From: Virgibacillus_F necropolis_A
Lineage (GTDB): Bacteria; Bacillota; Bacilli; Bacillales; Amphibacillaceae
Direction of reading: 5' to 3'
Assembly: GCF_044793635.1 (NCBI RefSeq)
Contig: NZ_CP084992.1
Span: forward strand, 1,612,001 to 1,676,000
DNA: 64,000 nucleotides
In this document: in pieces, positions 44,399-52,448 of the stretch
How positions within the stretch are numbered: position 1 is the first letter of the stretch
Layout: each line of letters starts with the position of its first letter
The notes under the pieces: generated by a model
The model's input: the letters and a program-made list of their open reading frames with translations, nothing else
The model's database searches: none
What the model was told of the DNA's origin: nothing
Translations under genes and position numbers: made by a program

Positions 44399-44797
44399 TT
44401 ATTCCTCCGACAGCTTGACATATAATACTTTAATAGCTGGAAAATATAATTGCGTAATTTCATTTGCAAACTCTTTTGCTAATGCTTCATCGTATGTATG
44501 CGCAGTTAAATTCCTTTTTGATAATGCTCCCAGCCAAATATGACCATCATCTATTAAATCTATTTGGTATGCTTGTTTGATTGTCTCTCTTGGACTTTTA
44601 ACATTATAACCTTGAACTTCCAAATAATCTTTTAAAACTTTCAATGATAGTTCCAATGTCATTTCAAAAAAATGAACGAATCCTGCTCTCTCTAATTCGT
44701 TTTCAATAGTTTGCTTAGAATACTTCTCTAATAATTTATAAGACCTCTCAAAGTTCTCAATACTTTGTCGCCAACGTTCATCCTTCGACTGTTCCAC
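44399..44797 (-). CDS. HI0074/HEPN-type nucleotidyltransferase substrate-binding protein
   Basis: About 132 residues, all-helical. Typical family features are RWRQSIENFERSYKLLEKY, FVHFFEMTLELSLKVLKDYLEVQG and SKRNLTAHTYDEALA, where RNLTAH is the R-x4-H motif of HEPN proteins. The GTG at 44797 follows GGAGG by eight bases; a GTG five codons earlier lies inside that site. It is the usual partner of an MNT nucleotidyltransferase in HEPN-MNT toxin-antitoxin modules, but its partner here (44253-44393) is truncated, making it an orphan. Confidence 0.82.
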   Translation of the reverse strand: MEQSKDERWRQSIENFERSYKLLEKYSKQTIENELERAGFVHFFEMTLELSLKVLKDYLEVQGYNVKSPRETIKQAYQIDLIDDGHIWLGALSKRNLTAHTYDEALAKEFANEITQLYFPAIKVLYVKLSEE

Positions 44798-45044
44798 GTG
44801 GTACACCTCCACGGATATTGTTATCTATAATTTATATTGTTATTATAGTTCATATTATATAAATGCCAAAAACTTTTGCAGATTAATGTCCAATCAAGGC
44901 AATGGATCCCAAGAGACTAAAATCAATCGTTGAACAGATACCTTGAATAATGCCGTTTTCTTTTATATAGAATAGTGTCATAATAATAAAACCATAGTTA
45001 ATGAATAATATATATAAGTCAAATCGAGGTTAAACGGAGGAATT

Positions 45045-45503
45045 ATGCTAACTTTTGAAGAAAAACTATCCATTATTAATACGTTTCCAGAATTAATACG
45101 CAAGGACATCTCAATGGGACGAGTTAATTTTCATTATGAAAAAAGCGCACTCGACAAAAAAATCGTCGTTCATAACCTACACCCAAATGGCAATGGTTTT
45201 GTATACACGAGGTCTATAGGGAATTATGAAACAGATAATAAAGGCATGACCAATATCCGGGATTATACAGAAAATGAGTTGGTCGATATTATCCAACAGG
45301 CAATTAATTCACTTTCGCCAGAGGCAAATGCTGAAATAATTCCAGATGATGAAACCTGGATTAATGCAAACGAACAAACCTTATTACTTTGCTATGAGGA
45401 CGGATTGTGGAATGTATACGCTGGACAAGACTTAGATGGATCCTTTCATTCGTATAATCAAGCCACACAGTTTTTGGATGAAGAAGGTTTTGAAAGAAAA
45501 TAA
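45045..45503 (+). CDS. Conserved-looking hypothetical protein
   Basis: 152 residues, acidic, no signal peptide or membrane segment. I do not recognise the family. The N-terminal half is FEEKLSIINTFPELIRKDISMGRVNFHYEKS; the C-terminal half is aromatic-rich and acidic (ETWINANEQTLLLCYEDGLWNVYAGQDLDGSFHSY). GGAGGAATT precedes the ATG, and a strong terminator follows, so it is a real monocistronic gene. Confidence 0.75.
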   Translation: MLTFEEKLSIINTFPELIRKDISMGRVNFHYEKSALDKKIVVHNLHPNGNGFVYTRSIGNYETDNKGMTNIRDYTENELVDIIQQAINSLSPEANAEIIPDDETWINANEQTLLLCYEDGLWNVYAGQDLDGSFHSYNQATQFLDEEGFERK

Positions 45504-45514
45504 CATTTGGAAAG

Positions 45515-45538
45515 CTTCAGCAGCTGCTGAAGTTTTTC
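45515..45538 (+). terminator. Terminator of the 45045 gene
   Basis: CTTCAGCAG / CTGCTGAAG perfect palindrome, then TTTTTC, 12 bases after the stop codon. Confidence 0.85.
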
Positions 45539-45613
45539 TCTATTAACGAACCATCCTATTAATAAACCGTAGCTTAAATCGCTCCTTGGGTTTTCAATTC
45601 TTAGGACTGTCGC

Positions 45614-45726
45614 GATCGGTTATCTACTCTTGACGATCGCTTGTATGTCGAGATCGATCGGTTGTCCCCGATGACGATCGCTTGTGTGTTGAGGTCGATC
45701 GGTTGTGTACTATTTTGGATCGGTTG
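45614..45726 (+). repeat. 21-bp GATCG repeat array 3 (6 units)
   Basis: GATCGGTT/GATCGCTT units begin at 45614, 45635, 45656, 45676, 45697 and 45718 (steps 21, 21, 20, 21, 21). They are related to arrays 1 and 2. The sequence after it, to about 46000, is GC-richer and then AT-rich with no recognised gene, and should contain the promoter of the LCP gene. Confidence 0.85.
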
Positions 45727-46049
45727 CGAAAATATACGTGGAGCTACCGCATGATTTTGCGGCGCTTCTACGCGAATTCAGCGAAGTTCCTGCGCGATTC
45801 CGACCACTTTTCCCATCCAACCGAAACCTTTTTCTCTCCTAAACGTCTGTACTAATAGGAAATCATTCAACTGTAATTGTTTCTTACAGAAATGTAATAA
45901 AATATTAATTTACGAATAGGAATATTCATAGTAAAATAAAGATTAATGTTTCAAAAATCGATGTATTAATGTAAAATTCGTGGTATCTTGGATATTCACT
46001 TCTAAAAATATTACTGTAAAAGTTAGGAAATTAAAGGGGAAAATGTTAT

Positions 46050-47129
46050 ATGTCTAAAGAAAAGACAACTCAAACCAGAATGACCAAAAGAGGCAAAAAA
46101 AGAAAATTACGCAAACGCGCTTATTTTATTTTAATTCCGGTTTTATTAGTATTTGTAAGCCTACTTACTTACGCAGCATATTTATATACAAAAGCTGATT
46201 CTGTTTTCACGGAATCCTACAAAGATGATGGCCGTGCTAAATCAGATTTACGCGAGGAAGCAGTGGATCCCGCGGAGGATAACGTTTCTGTATTAATTAT
46301 TGGTGTTGACCAAAGTGATGTCCGCAACAATAAAGGAAGTGCTCGCTCTGATACTTTGATGCTTGCTACACTGAATATTGAAGATAAAAGTGTCAAGCTC
46401 GTAAGTATTCCACGCGACTCTTATGTATATGTTCCTGAAGTTGATAGGAAGACGAAAATTAATCATGCCCATGCTTATGGTGGTCCACCAGCAACAATCA
46501 AAACAGTTGAGAATTTGCTAGAGATTCCTGTCGATTATTATGTGAAAGTTAATTTTGATGCGTTTATCGATGTTGTCAATGCAGTTGATGGTATCAAGGT
46601 TGATGTTCCTTATGAATTATATGAACAAAATTCTAATGATGTCCAGGAAGCTATTCACCTATTACCTGGCGAACAACAACTAAATGGTGAAGAAGCACTT
46701 GCCCTTGCGCGAACCAGACACTATGATAACGACATTGAACGTGGTAAACGTCAGCAAGAAATTATTAAAGCTGTTGTCCAAAAAGCAACATCACTAAATT
46801 CAGTCCTTAAATTTGATAATATTATTGAAGCTGTTGGTGAAAATATGACAACCAATATGACATTCGATGAAATGAAAAGCTTTATCTCGTACGGAACAGG
46901 AAGTGGAAGTTTAGAAATTGATACACTAACACTTGAAGGTAGTAACTACCGACCTGGAGATACGTATTACTGGAAGTTGGATGAGATTGCTCTTGAAGAA
47001 ACAAAAGAGCTGTTGAAAAGTCATTTAGAAATTGACCCAGCTACAGCTAAGCTTTATGAAAATGATAATAATGAAGATTCCGTATCAGCAACATCAGATG
47101 ATAGTACAGATAGAACAGCCACACAATAG
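46050..47129 (+). CDS. LytR-CpsA-Psr (LCP) family cell-wall polymer ligase
   Basis: 359 residues: a basic cytoplasmic N-terminus, one transmembrane segment (about 27-46) and an extracellular LCP domain. Key features are NVSVLIIGVDQSDVRNNKGSARSDTLMLATLN, KLVSIPRDSYVYVPEV, KINHAHAYGG and EALALARTRHYDNDIERGKRQQEII, matching the TagT/TagU family that attaches teichoic acids or other polymers to peptidoglycan. The C-terminal 25 residues are an acidic, Ser/Thr-rich tail. It opens the envelope region that includes TagO, TagGH, TagD and TagB/F genes. AAAGGGG precedes the ATG. Confidence 0.92.
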   Translation: MSKEKTTQTRMTKRGKKRKLRKRAYFILIPVLLVFVSLLTYAAYLYTKADSVFTESYKDDGRAKSDLREEAVDPAEDNVSVLIIGVDQSDVRNNKGSARSDTLMLATLNIEDKSVKLVSIPRDSYVYVPEVDRKTKINHAHAYGGPPATIKTVENLLEIPVDYYVKVNFDAFIDVVNAVDGIKVDVPYELYEQNSNDVQEAIHLLPGEQQLNGEEALALARTRHYDNDIERGKRQQEIIKAVVQKATSLNSVLKFDNIIEAVGENMTTNMTFDEMKSFISYGTGSGSLEIDTLTLEGSNYRPGDTYYWKLDEIALEETKELLKSHLEIDPATAKLYENDNNEDSVSATSDDSTDRTATQ

Positions 47130-47138
47130 ATTAGAAAA

Positions 47139-47172
47139 AACCTGCTAGCCACAATGGTTAGCAGGTTTTTTT
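47139..47172. terminator. Bidirectional terminator between LCP and tagO genes
   Basis: AACCTGCTAGCC / GGTTAGCAGGTT stem with flanking A- and T-runs, between convergent genes. Confidence 0.88.
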
Positions 47173-47213
47173 GTCTTGCTTAAATTTTCGAAGTAACTTA
47201 GTATACGAATTTC

Positions 47214-48269
47214 CTATGATTTCTCCCACAAACTCTTCACAAAATTAGTAAGTGGTTTGAAGTCATTATTAATCAGACCTAGACTTTCAATTAAAACTTC
47301 AATTGCAAGTAGTGCCACTCCCAGGATAATAATGGAGCCCCATAAAGTTGTCATCGAAAAGAAAATCGCTGATATACTAAACATTGCACTTAATGAATAG
47401 ATAAACAATACCGTTTGTTTGTGTGTAAATCCAGACTGCATTAGCCTGTGATGCAGATGTGATTTATCCGGTTGTGAAATCGGCTGTCGATTAACTCGTC
47501 GTCTAACCATTGCAATCAATGTATCCGATATTGGTACCCCTAAAATAAATATTGGAATAACAAATGAGATCACGGTAATATTTTTAAACCCGAGTAGTGC
47601 CAGCACACTAATCATAAATCCGAGAAACATTGCACCGGTGTCACCCATAAAGATTTTAGCAGGGAAAAAGTTATATCGAAGGAATCCCATCGTACTAAAA
47701 AATAAAATAAGTGCCATTGTTGAAACGTAAACATCACCCATCAGCACAGCCATTCCGGCGATCGTAAATAATGCGATCGAGGAAACTCCTGCTGCAAGTC
47801 CGTCTAATCCATCGATTAAGTTAATAGCATTCGTAATTCCAACTATCCAGAAAATCGCTACAATTGAACTAAGGAATCCGAATTCAATTTGTCCACCGAA
47901 AGGCAAATTAATAAATTCAACTTGTAATCCACCCCAGTACACTACTAACAATGCAACTACGATTTGCACTGAAAATTTAATTTTAGCAGAAAGATTGTAT
48001 AAATCATCGATAATCCCTAAAACTATGATTATACTAGCTCCAGTTACTACAGCAGCATGATAGTCACTATAGGGTTGTAATATGAACAATCCTCCTACAA
48101 AACTTAGAAAGATAGCTATTCCGCCTAAAGTTGGTGTTGGTACCTTGTGCGCTTTCCGATAATTAGGTTTGTCAGTAGCATTTAGCTTGATTGCTAGTTT
48201 AATAATTAACGGCGTTATAATTAAAGAAATAACTAACGTTAAAGAGGCTAATAGAAGTATCGTGAACAA
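47214..48269 (-). CDS. tagO: TagO/WecA-type undecaprenyl-phosphate phosphosugar transferase
   Basis: 351-residue polytopic membrane protein (about ten hydrophobic segments) of the MraY/WecA family. It transfers GlcNAc-1-phosphate or a similar sugar to undecaprenyl phosphate as the first step of wall polymer synthesis. Motifs are KVPTPTLGGIAIF, GIIDDLYNLSAKIKF, NAINLIDGLDGLAAGV, NFFPAKIFMGDTGAMFLGF and DKSHLHHRLMQSGFTHKQTV, in which the Asp and His-rich loops are active-site residues. It starts at TTG behind GAGGTGAG. A close paralogue lies at 59074. Confidence 0.92.
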   Translation of the reverse strand: MFTILLLASLTLVISLIITPLIIKLAIKLNATDKPNYRKAHKVPTPTLGGIAIFLSFVGGLFILQPYSDYHAAVVTGASIIIVLGIIDDLYNLSAKIKFSVQIVVALLVVYWGGLQVEFINLPFGGQIEFGFLSSIVAIFWIVGITNAINLIDGLDGLAAGVSSIALFTIAGMAVLMGDVYVSTMALILFFSTMGFLRYNFFPAKIFMGDTGAMFLGFMISVLALLGFKNITVISFVIPIFILGVPISDTLIAMVRRRVNRQPISQPDKSHLHHRLMQSGFTHKQTVLFIYSLSAMFSISAIFFSMTTLWGSIIILGVALLAIEVLIESLGLINNDFKPLTNFVKSLWEKS

Positions 48270-48414
48270 TTTCTCACCTCATTTAGAATATATATACATC
48301 CTCACTAATTATATAGGTTTTCGATTAAAATCTCCAATGATATTTTAATAGTTACATATTTTTATCATTTTTTACGTTGTGATATGATTTATTCAACAGT
48401 TAGGAGTGGATAGA

Positions 48415-49131
48415 ATGGTTTTAAATTTTGCTCATCGAGGTTCATTGACCGAAGCACCGGAAAATACTGTACCTGCTTTTGAGAAGGCAATCAAACATGG
48501 CACAGAAGGAATTGAACTAGATGTCCAGCTAACAAAAGATAATAAACTTGTCGTCTGTCATGACCACAAGTTCACCAAATATAATAAAGACGTAAAAGGT
48601 CGAATTCGTGATTTTACATTAGAGGAAATTCGACAAATTGATGTAGGATCCAAATTTTCAACAGAATTTAAGGGCGTAACATTGCCGACATTAGAAGAGG
48701 TTCTTGAAATATGCCCTTCTGATGTGAAGCTAAATGTGGAAATCAAAAATATACCCGTGATTTATCCTGGAATAGAAGAAATTTTATTGGATTGTCTGCG
48801 GAGCTATGACCGGTTAGATAATTTGGTTATTTCATCATTTGACCATGTAGCACTTGAAAAAATCCAGCAGCTTGCACCTGATGTTGAACTGGGTATGTTG
48901 TTTTACTATCGTATTTTACGTGCATGGGATTATGCCAAAAATAGTGGATTAAACATTAGCAGCATCCATCCGAATAATGTCTATACAGATAGAGAATTTG
49001 TAGAAAACTGTAAACAGCTTGGCTATAAAGTCTACCCCTATACAGTTAATTCAAAAAAACGTTATGAGGAGTTAGTAGGTTATGGAGTAGACGGAGTATT
49101 TTCGAATAACCCGGAGATATTTCGTAATTAA
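48415..49131 (+). CDS. Glycerophosphodiester phosphodiesterase family protein
   Basis: About 238 residues, GDPD TIM barrel: FAHRGSLTEAPENTVPAFEKAIKHGTEGIELDVQLTKDNKLVVCHDHKF. The catalytic His pair and the Glu-x-Asp are visible, as are KLNVEIKN, VISSFDH and VDGVFSNNPE. No signal peptide, so it is cytoplasmic. It hydrolyses glycerophosphodiesters to sn-glycerol-3-phosphate. In this region it may recycle the glycerol phosphate of teichoic acid or lipid. The ATG at 48415 follows TAGGAGTGG; the GTG three codons earlier overlaps that site. Confidence 0.88.
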   Translation: MVLNFAHRGSLTEAPENTVPAFEKAIKHGTEGIELDVQLTKDNKLVVCHDHKFTKYNKDVKGRIRDFTLEEIRQIDVGSKFSTEFKGVTLPTLEEVLEICPSDVKLNVEIKNIPVIYPGIEEILLDCLRSYDRLDNLVISSFDHVALEKIQQLAPDVELGMLFYYRILRAWDYAKNSGLNISSIHPNNVYTDREFVENCKQLGYKVYPYTVNSKKRYEELVGYGVDGVFSNNPEIFRN

Positions 49132-49267
49132 TATTGGCTATTTCTAAAAGTTTGTTGTAATTAAAAGCTGTTTTCGTAAAGATTGTTGCTTTTGAGAGAA
49201 TAGATATAAACTGTGACGTAACTTTAGGTTTATTTCCAAAGACAAGTGCTATTGCTGCCGTCCAGGA

Positions 49268-49365
49268 TCGCTCCGGGCGGATGCTTTCCGCGGGCACGGC
49301 CTCAGTCTCCTCGCGGAAGAGCACCGCTGCGGAGTCTTCAGACTCGTGCTGTTCCCGCAGGAGTC
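49268..49365 (+). repeat. Dispersed GC-rich repeat, copy A of an inverted pair
   Basis: Begins CGCTCCGGGCGG, then CTTTCCGCGGGC, GCCTCAGTCTCCT, and ends TTCCCGCAGGAGTC. The GC content is far above the neighbours. The copy at 49469-49570 has the same blocks in reverse orientation. This is a recurring repeat type in Bacillaceae intergenic DNA, as I recall. Confidence 0.75.
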
Positions 49366-49468
49366 ACCGCCCTCCACTCACCTGGACTGGTAAAAGCTAT
49401 TTACGTAAGAATCTTGGTCATTTCTTTCAGTTATTGGCAACTATTATACCAGCAGCCCGTATACACGT

Positions 49469-49570
49469 AGACTTCTGCGGGAGGACAGGCATCGGTGAGA
49501 CTACGCAGTGCGTTAGCATAAGGAGGCTCACCAGCCGCCCGCGGAAAGCGAAGTGTATTTCCGGAGCGGC
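49469..49570 (-). repeat. Dispersed GC-rich repeat, copy B (inverted)
   Basis: On the minus strand: GCCGCTCCGGAA, CTTTCCGCGGGC, GAGCCTCCTTATG, GTCTCACCGATGCCTG and CCCGCAGAAGTC, parallel to copy A. The two copies face each other around a 100-bp AT-rich stretch. The rest of this 509-bp gap has no gene signal. Confidence 0.75.
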
Positions 49571-49594
49571 ATTACACAAACTTAATAATTGAAA

Positions 49595-49628
49595 AAGGCT
49601 ATTCCCACTTATACCACAGAATAGCCTT
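49595..49628 (-). terminator. Terminator of the second galE gene
   Basis: Minus strand AAGGCTATT / AATAGCCTT with a 16-base loop and TTTTT following. Confidence 0.8.
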
Positions 49629-49639
49629 CTTATAAATAT

Positions 49640-50656
49640 TTACTTTTCCTCATAACCATTAGGATTTTTTTGTTGCCAGTTCCACGAATCCCTGCACATA
49701 TCATTAATATCTTTTTCTGCCTTCCAACCAAGTTTTTCGTAAGCTTTTGTTGGATCTGCATACGATGTAGCAACGTCACCAGGTCTTCGGTCAACTATTT
49801 TATAGTTAATATGTTGTCCAGATGCCTCTTGAAAGGCCTCTATAACTTGTTTAACACTATATCCTTCACCTGTACCAAGGTTAACAATTTCTAATCGATC
49901 ATTAGCTTCTATATTCTCAAGCGCTTTTAAATGTCCTTTTGCTAAATCAACAACATGGATATAATCCCTAACTCCCGTGCCGTCAACTGTATCGTAATCA
50001 TCGCCAAATACGTTTAATTCCTGTAGTTTACCGACGGCCACCTGCGTTATATACGGCATTAAGTTGTTAGGTGTACCATTTGGATCCTCACCAATTTCAC
50101 CGCTGGCATGCGCGCCCACCGGATTGAAATAACGAAGCAAGGTAATATTCCATTTTTCGTTTGAATGTGATAGATCCATTAGTATTTCTTCTATTATTAA
50201 TTTACTTCTGCCATATGGATTGTATGCCTTCGTTGAAAAAGTTTCTTTAATAGGAAAAGATTCTGGTTTGCCATAAACTGTGGCAGATGAACTAAAGATT
50301 AAGTTATATACATCATTTTCTTCCATCACTTCACAAAGATTTAATGTACTGACTAAATTATTCGAATAATATTTTAAGGGTAATGCTACTGATTCCCCTA
50401 CAGCCTTAAAGCCAGCAAAGTGAATAACTGCATCAATGTGATTATTTTTAAAAACTTTATCTAATTCATCTTTATTTAACAGATCAATAAAATAGGAAGT
50501 TACACTTTTACCTGTTATTTCTTCGATACGATCGATTACGAGCTTATTACTGTTGCTTAGGTTATCAACGATTACCACATTGTGGCCTTCATTTACTAAT
50601 TCAATTGTCGTGTGGCTGCCAATATATCCGGCGCCTCCTGTGACTAGTATATCCAT
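49640..50656 (-). CDS. galE: UDP-glucose 4-epimerase (second copy, envelope-linked)
   Basis: 338-residue GalE: DILVTGGAGYIGSHTTIEL, HFAGFKAVGESVALPLKYYSNN, SSSATVYGKPESFPI, YNPYGRSKLIIEEIL (catalytic Tyr and Lys), YFNPVGAHASGEIGEDPNGTPNNLMPY and GTGVRDYIHVVDLAKGH. It is only moderately similar to the Leloir-operon galE. Flanked by tagGH, it probably supplies UDP-Gal or UDP-GalNAc for wall polymer decoration. AGGAGG precedes the ATG. Confidence 0.93.
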   Translation of the reverse strand: MDILVTGGAGYIGSHTTIELVNEGHNVVIVDNLSNSNKLVIDRIEEITGKSVTSYFIDLLNKDELDKVFKNNHIDAVIHFAGFKAVGESVALPLKYYSNNLVSTLNLCEVMEENDVYNLIFSSSATVYGKPESFPIKETFSTKAYNPYGRSKLIIEEILMDLSHSNEKWNITLLRYFNPVGAHASGEIGEDPNGTPNNLMPYITQVAVGKLQELNVFGDDYDTVDGTGVRDYIHVVDLAKGHLKALENIEANDRLEIVNLGTGEGYSVKQVIEAFQEASGQHINYKIVDRRPGDVATSYADPTKAYEKLGWKAEKDINDMCRDSWNWQQKNPNGYEEK

Positions 50657-50686
50657 GTAAATTCCTCCTTGTTATGAACAACGGGA

Positions 50687-51493
50687 TTAAAGCTGCGTCA
50701 CTAATGCACTTTTTTGTTTTTCTTGAGCATTCGTCTTATACTCACTACGTTCTTTTTTTGACATCTTCTTATACTCTTTTAAAAATGCCTCATACTTTGG
50801 CAGTACTTCCTCGACAGGTCCAAAGTCCTTCACCAATCCATATTCTAGCCATAGGATTTTTTCGCAAAACTGTTTCATTTGACCAATTGAATGACTAACG
50901 AAAATCATGGTTTTACCTTTTTGTTTAAACTCTTTCATTTTAGCCAAGCTTTTTTCAGCAAAGGCCTTATCCCCTACAGAAAGCGCTTCGTCAATGATCA
51001 TTATATCGGGATCTATGGTGATGGATATCGCAAACCCAAGTCTTGATTTCATCCCGCTTGAATAGGATTTAACTGGCTGATCAATAAATTCACCCAGCTC
51101 TGAAAACTCGATAATTTCGGGTTCCAGTTTCTTAATTTGATTTTTACTAAAACCGAGCATTAGACACTTCAGTTCAATATTATCGCGTCCGGATAAATCG
51201 CCCTTAAGTCCAGATGCAACAGCAATTAGAGCAACTTGTCCGTTTGTCTGTACCGTACCAGCAGTCTCTGGAACAATCCCAGCGATTATATTCGACAAAG
51301 TTGATTTTCCGGATCCATTAATGCCAATAAACCCGATCGTATCCCCTTTTTCAGCCTCAAAGTTTACATCTCTTAGCGCGTAAAAATCTTTCCCATAACT
51401 CCTCGGTGTTATAAGATCCAAAAGGCGTTCTTTCGTCCCATTATATAGTTTATATTTTTTTGAAATATTATTAGCTATTATCGATTTTTCCAT
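50687..51493 (-). CDS. tagH: Teichoic acid export ABC transporter ATP-binding protein
   Basis: 268-residue ABC ATPase: Walker A IGINGSGKSTL, signature YSSGMKSRLGFAI, Walker B DPDIMIIDEALSVGDKAF and the switch His in IFVSHSI. The order and sequence fit TagH/RfbE polysaccharide exporters. B. subtilis TagH is about 527 residues with an extra C-terminal domain; this protein lacks that extension. It directly follows the TagG permease gene (14 bases). Confidence 0.93.
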   Translation of the reverse strand: MEKSIIANNISKKYKLYNGTKERLLDLITPRSYGKDFYALRDVNFEAEKGDTIGFIGINGSGKSTLSNIIAGIVPETAGTVQTNGQVALIAVASGLKGDLSGRDNIELKCLMLGFSKNQIKKLEPEIIEFSELGEFIDQPVKSYSSGMKSRLGFAISITIDPDIMIIDEALSVGDKAFAEKSLAKMKEFKQKGKTMIFVSHSIGQMKQFCEKILWLEYGLVKDFGPVEEVLPKYEAFLKEYKKMSKKERSEYKTNAQEKQKSALVTQL

Positions 51494-51507
51494 ATCATCA
51501 CAAGCCT

Positions 51508-52335
51508 TTACAAGTAATCAATAAAGTGTCTTCTAAATTTAACATGCAGTGCAGAGCCAAATAGGAATAATACAATTACAAATGCCCAGAATACCAATGT
51601 ATACTCCCAGTGTGTAATAAAGTACCATTCTGTTCCAAATAAGGCAGCCCGGTATCCTTCAATCAAATAATACAATGGATTTAATTTCATGATGTTCATG
51701 ACTATCGGATAACCCGAAAGAATCGTTAATGGCCACAATACCCCTGATAAATATAATCCCATGCGTAACGTCGAATTCAGAAACATGTGTATATCACGAA
51801 TTATGGTAGACAATGTTGAAGTAATCAGTGATAGTGCATAGATTAAACAAAATGCAGCAAAGATAAAATAAATAAATTGTAAGTAATAAATGTTTACGAA
51901 AAATAATCCTGTAAATTGAAAAATAATAATGGATATACCCAACATAATTAAATGAATATAAAACTGAGAAACAATTGCAAAATTAGGTATTATACTCATT
52001 GGAAAATTCATTTTTGAAAGCATCCGTAAGCGGCTATAAATGGACTTTGATCCCTGAATAGTGGATTGGTAAAAGAAATTCCACAAAATAAATCCTCCGA
52101 GTAACCAAAGTATGAATGGAGCATCTACTCCTGGTGCAACTTCTATCCCTTCTCTTTGTCTAATTGTTCCAAACACAAACCAATAAATAAGAATTTGGAT
52201 GGATGGATTAAGTACCTCCCAAGCCATACCAAGGTAGTTATTTTTATTTTTACTTTTTAATTCATATAAGGAAAGTCTTCTAATTAAATAAAAGTGATCT
52301 ATTTGTTCTTTTATAACTTTAATTGCTGATTTCAT
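51508..52335 (-). CDS. tagG: Teichoic acid export ABC transporter permease
   Basis: 275-residue six-helix permease of the ABC-2 type. Markers are YELKSKNKNNYLGMAWEVLNPSIQILIYWFVFG, WLLGGFILWNFF and LNPLYYLIEGYRAALFGTEW. It forms the exporter that moves lipid-linked wall polymer across the membrane together with TagH. Confidence 0.93.
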   Translation of the reverse strand: MKSAIKVIKEQIDHFYLIRRLSLYELKSKNKNNYLGMAWEVLNPSIQILIYWFVFGTIRQREGIEVAPGVDAPFILWLLGGFILWNFFYQSTIQGSKSIYSRLRMLSKMNFPMSIIPNFAIVSQFYIHLIMLGISIIIFQFTGLFFVNIYYLQFIYFIFAAFCLIYALSLITSTLSTIIRDIHMFLNSTLRMGLYLSGVLWPLTILSGYPIVMNIMKLNPLYYLIEGYRAALFGTEWYFITHWEYTLVFWAFVIVLFLFGSALHVKFRRHFIDYL

Positions 52336-52421
52336 AATTGTTTTACCCTTTCAAATCTATACATTGATAGTAATTGCTCTAAATTATACAATCATCCTCT
52401 AAAAATGACAATAAAATAATA

Positions 52422-52448
52422 AGGCTTATACCATATAGGAATAAGCCT
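52422..52448 (-). terminator. Terminator after the glycerophosphotransferase operon
   Basis: Minus strand AGGCTTAT / ATAAGCCT overlapping the stop codon at 52447, with a T-rich tail (TTATTATTTTATT). Confidence 0.75.

Noticed and set aside
49246..49592. Plus-strand frames of 74 and 103 codons
   Set aside because: They run across the GC-rich inverted repeats, which open long frames by composition; no start signal and no family match.
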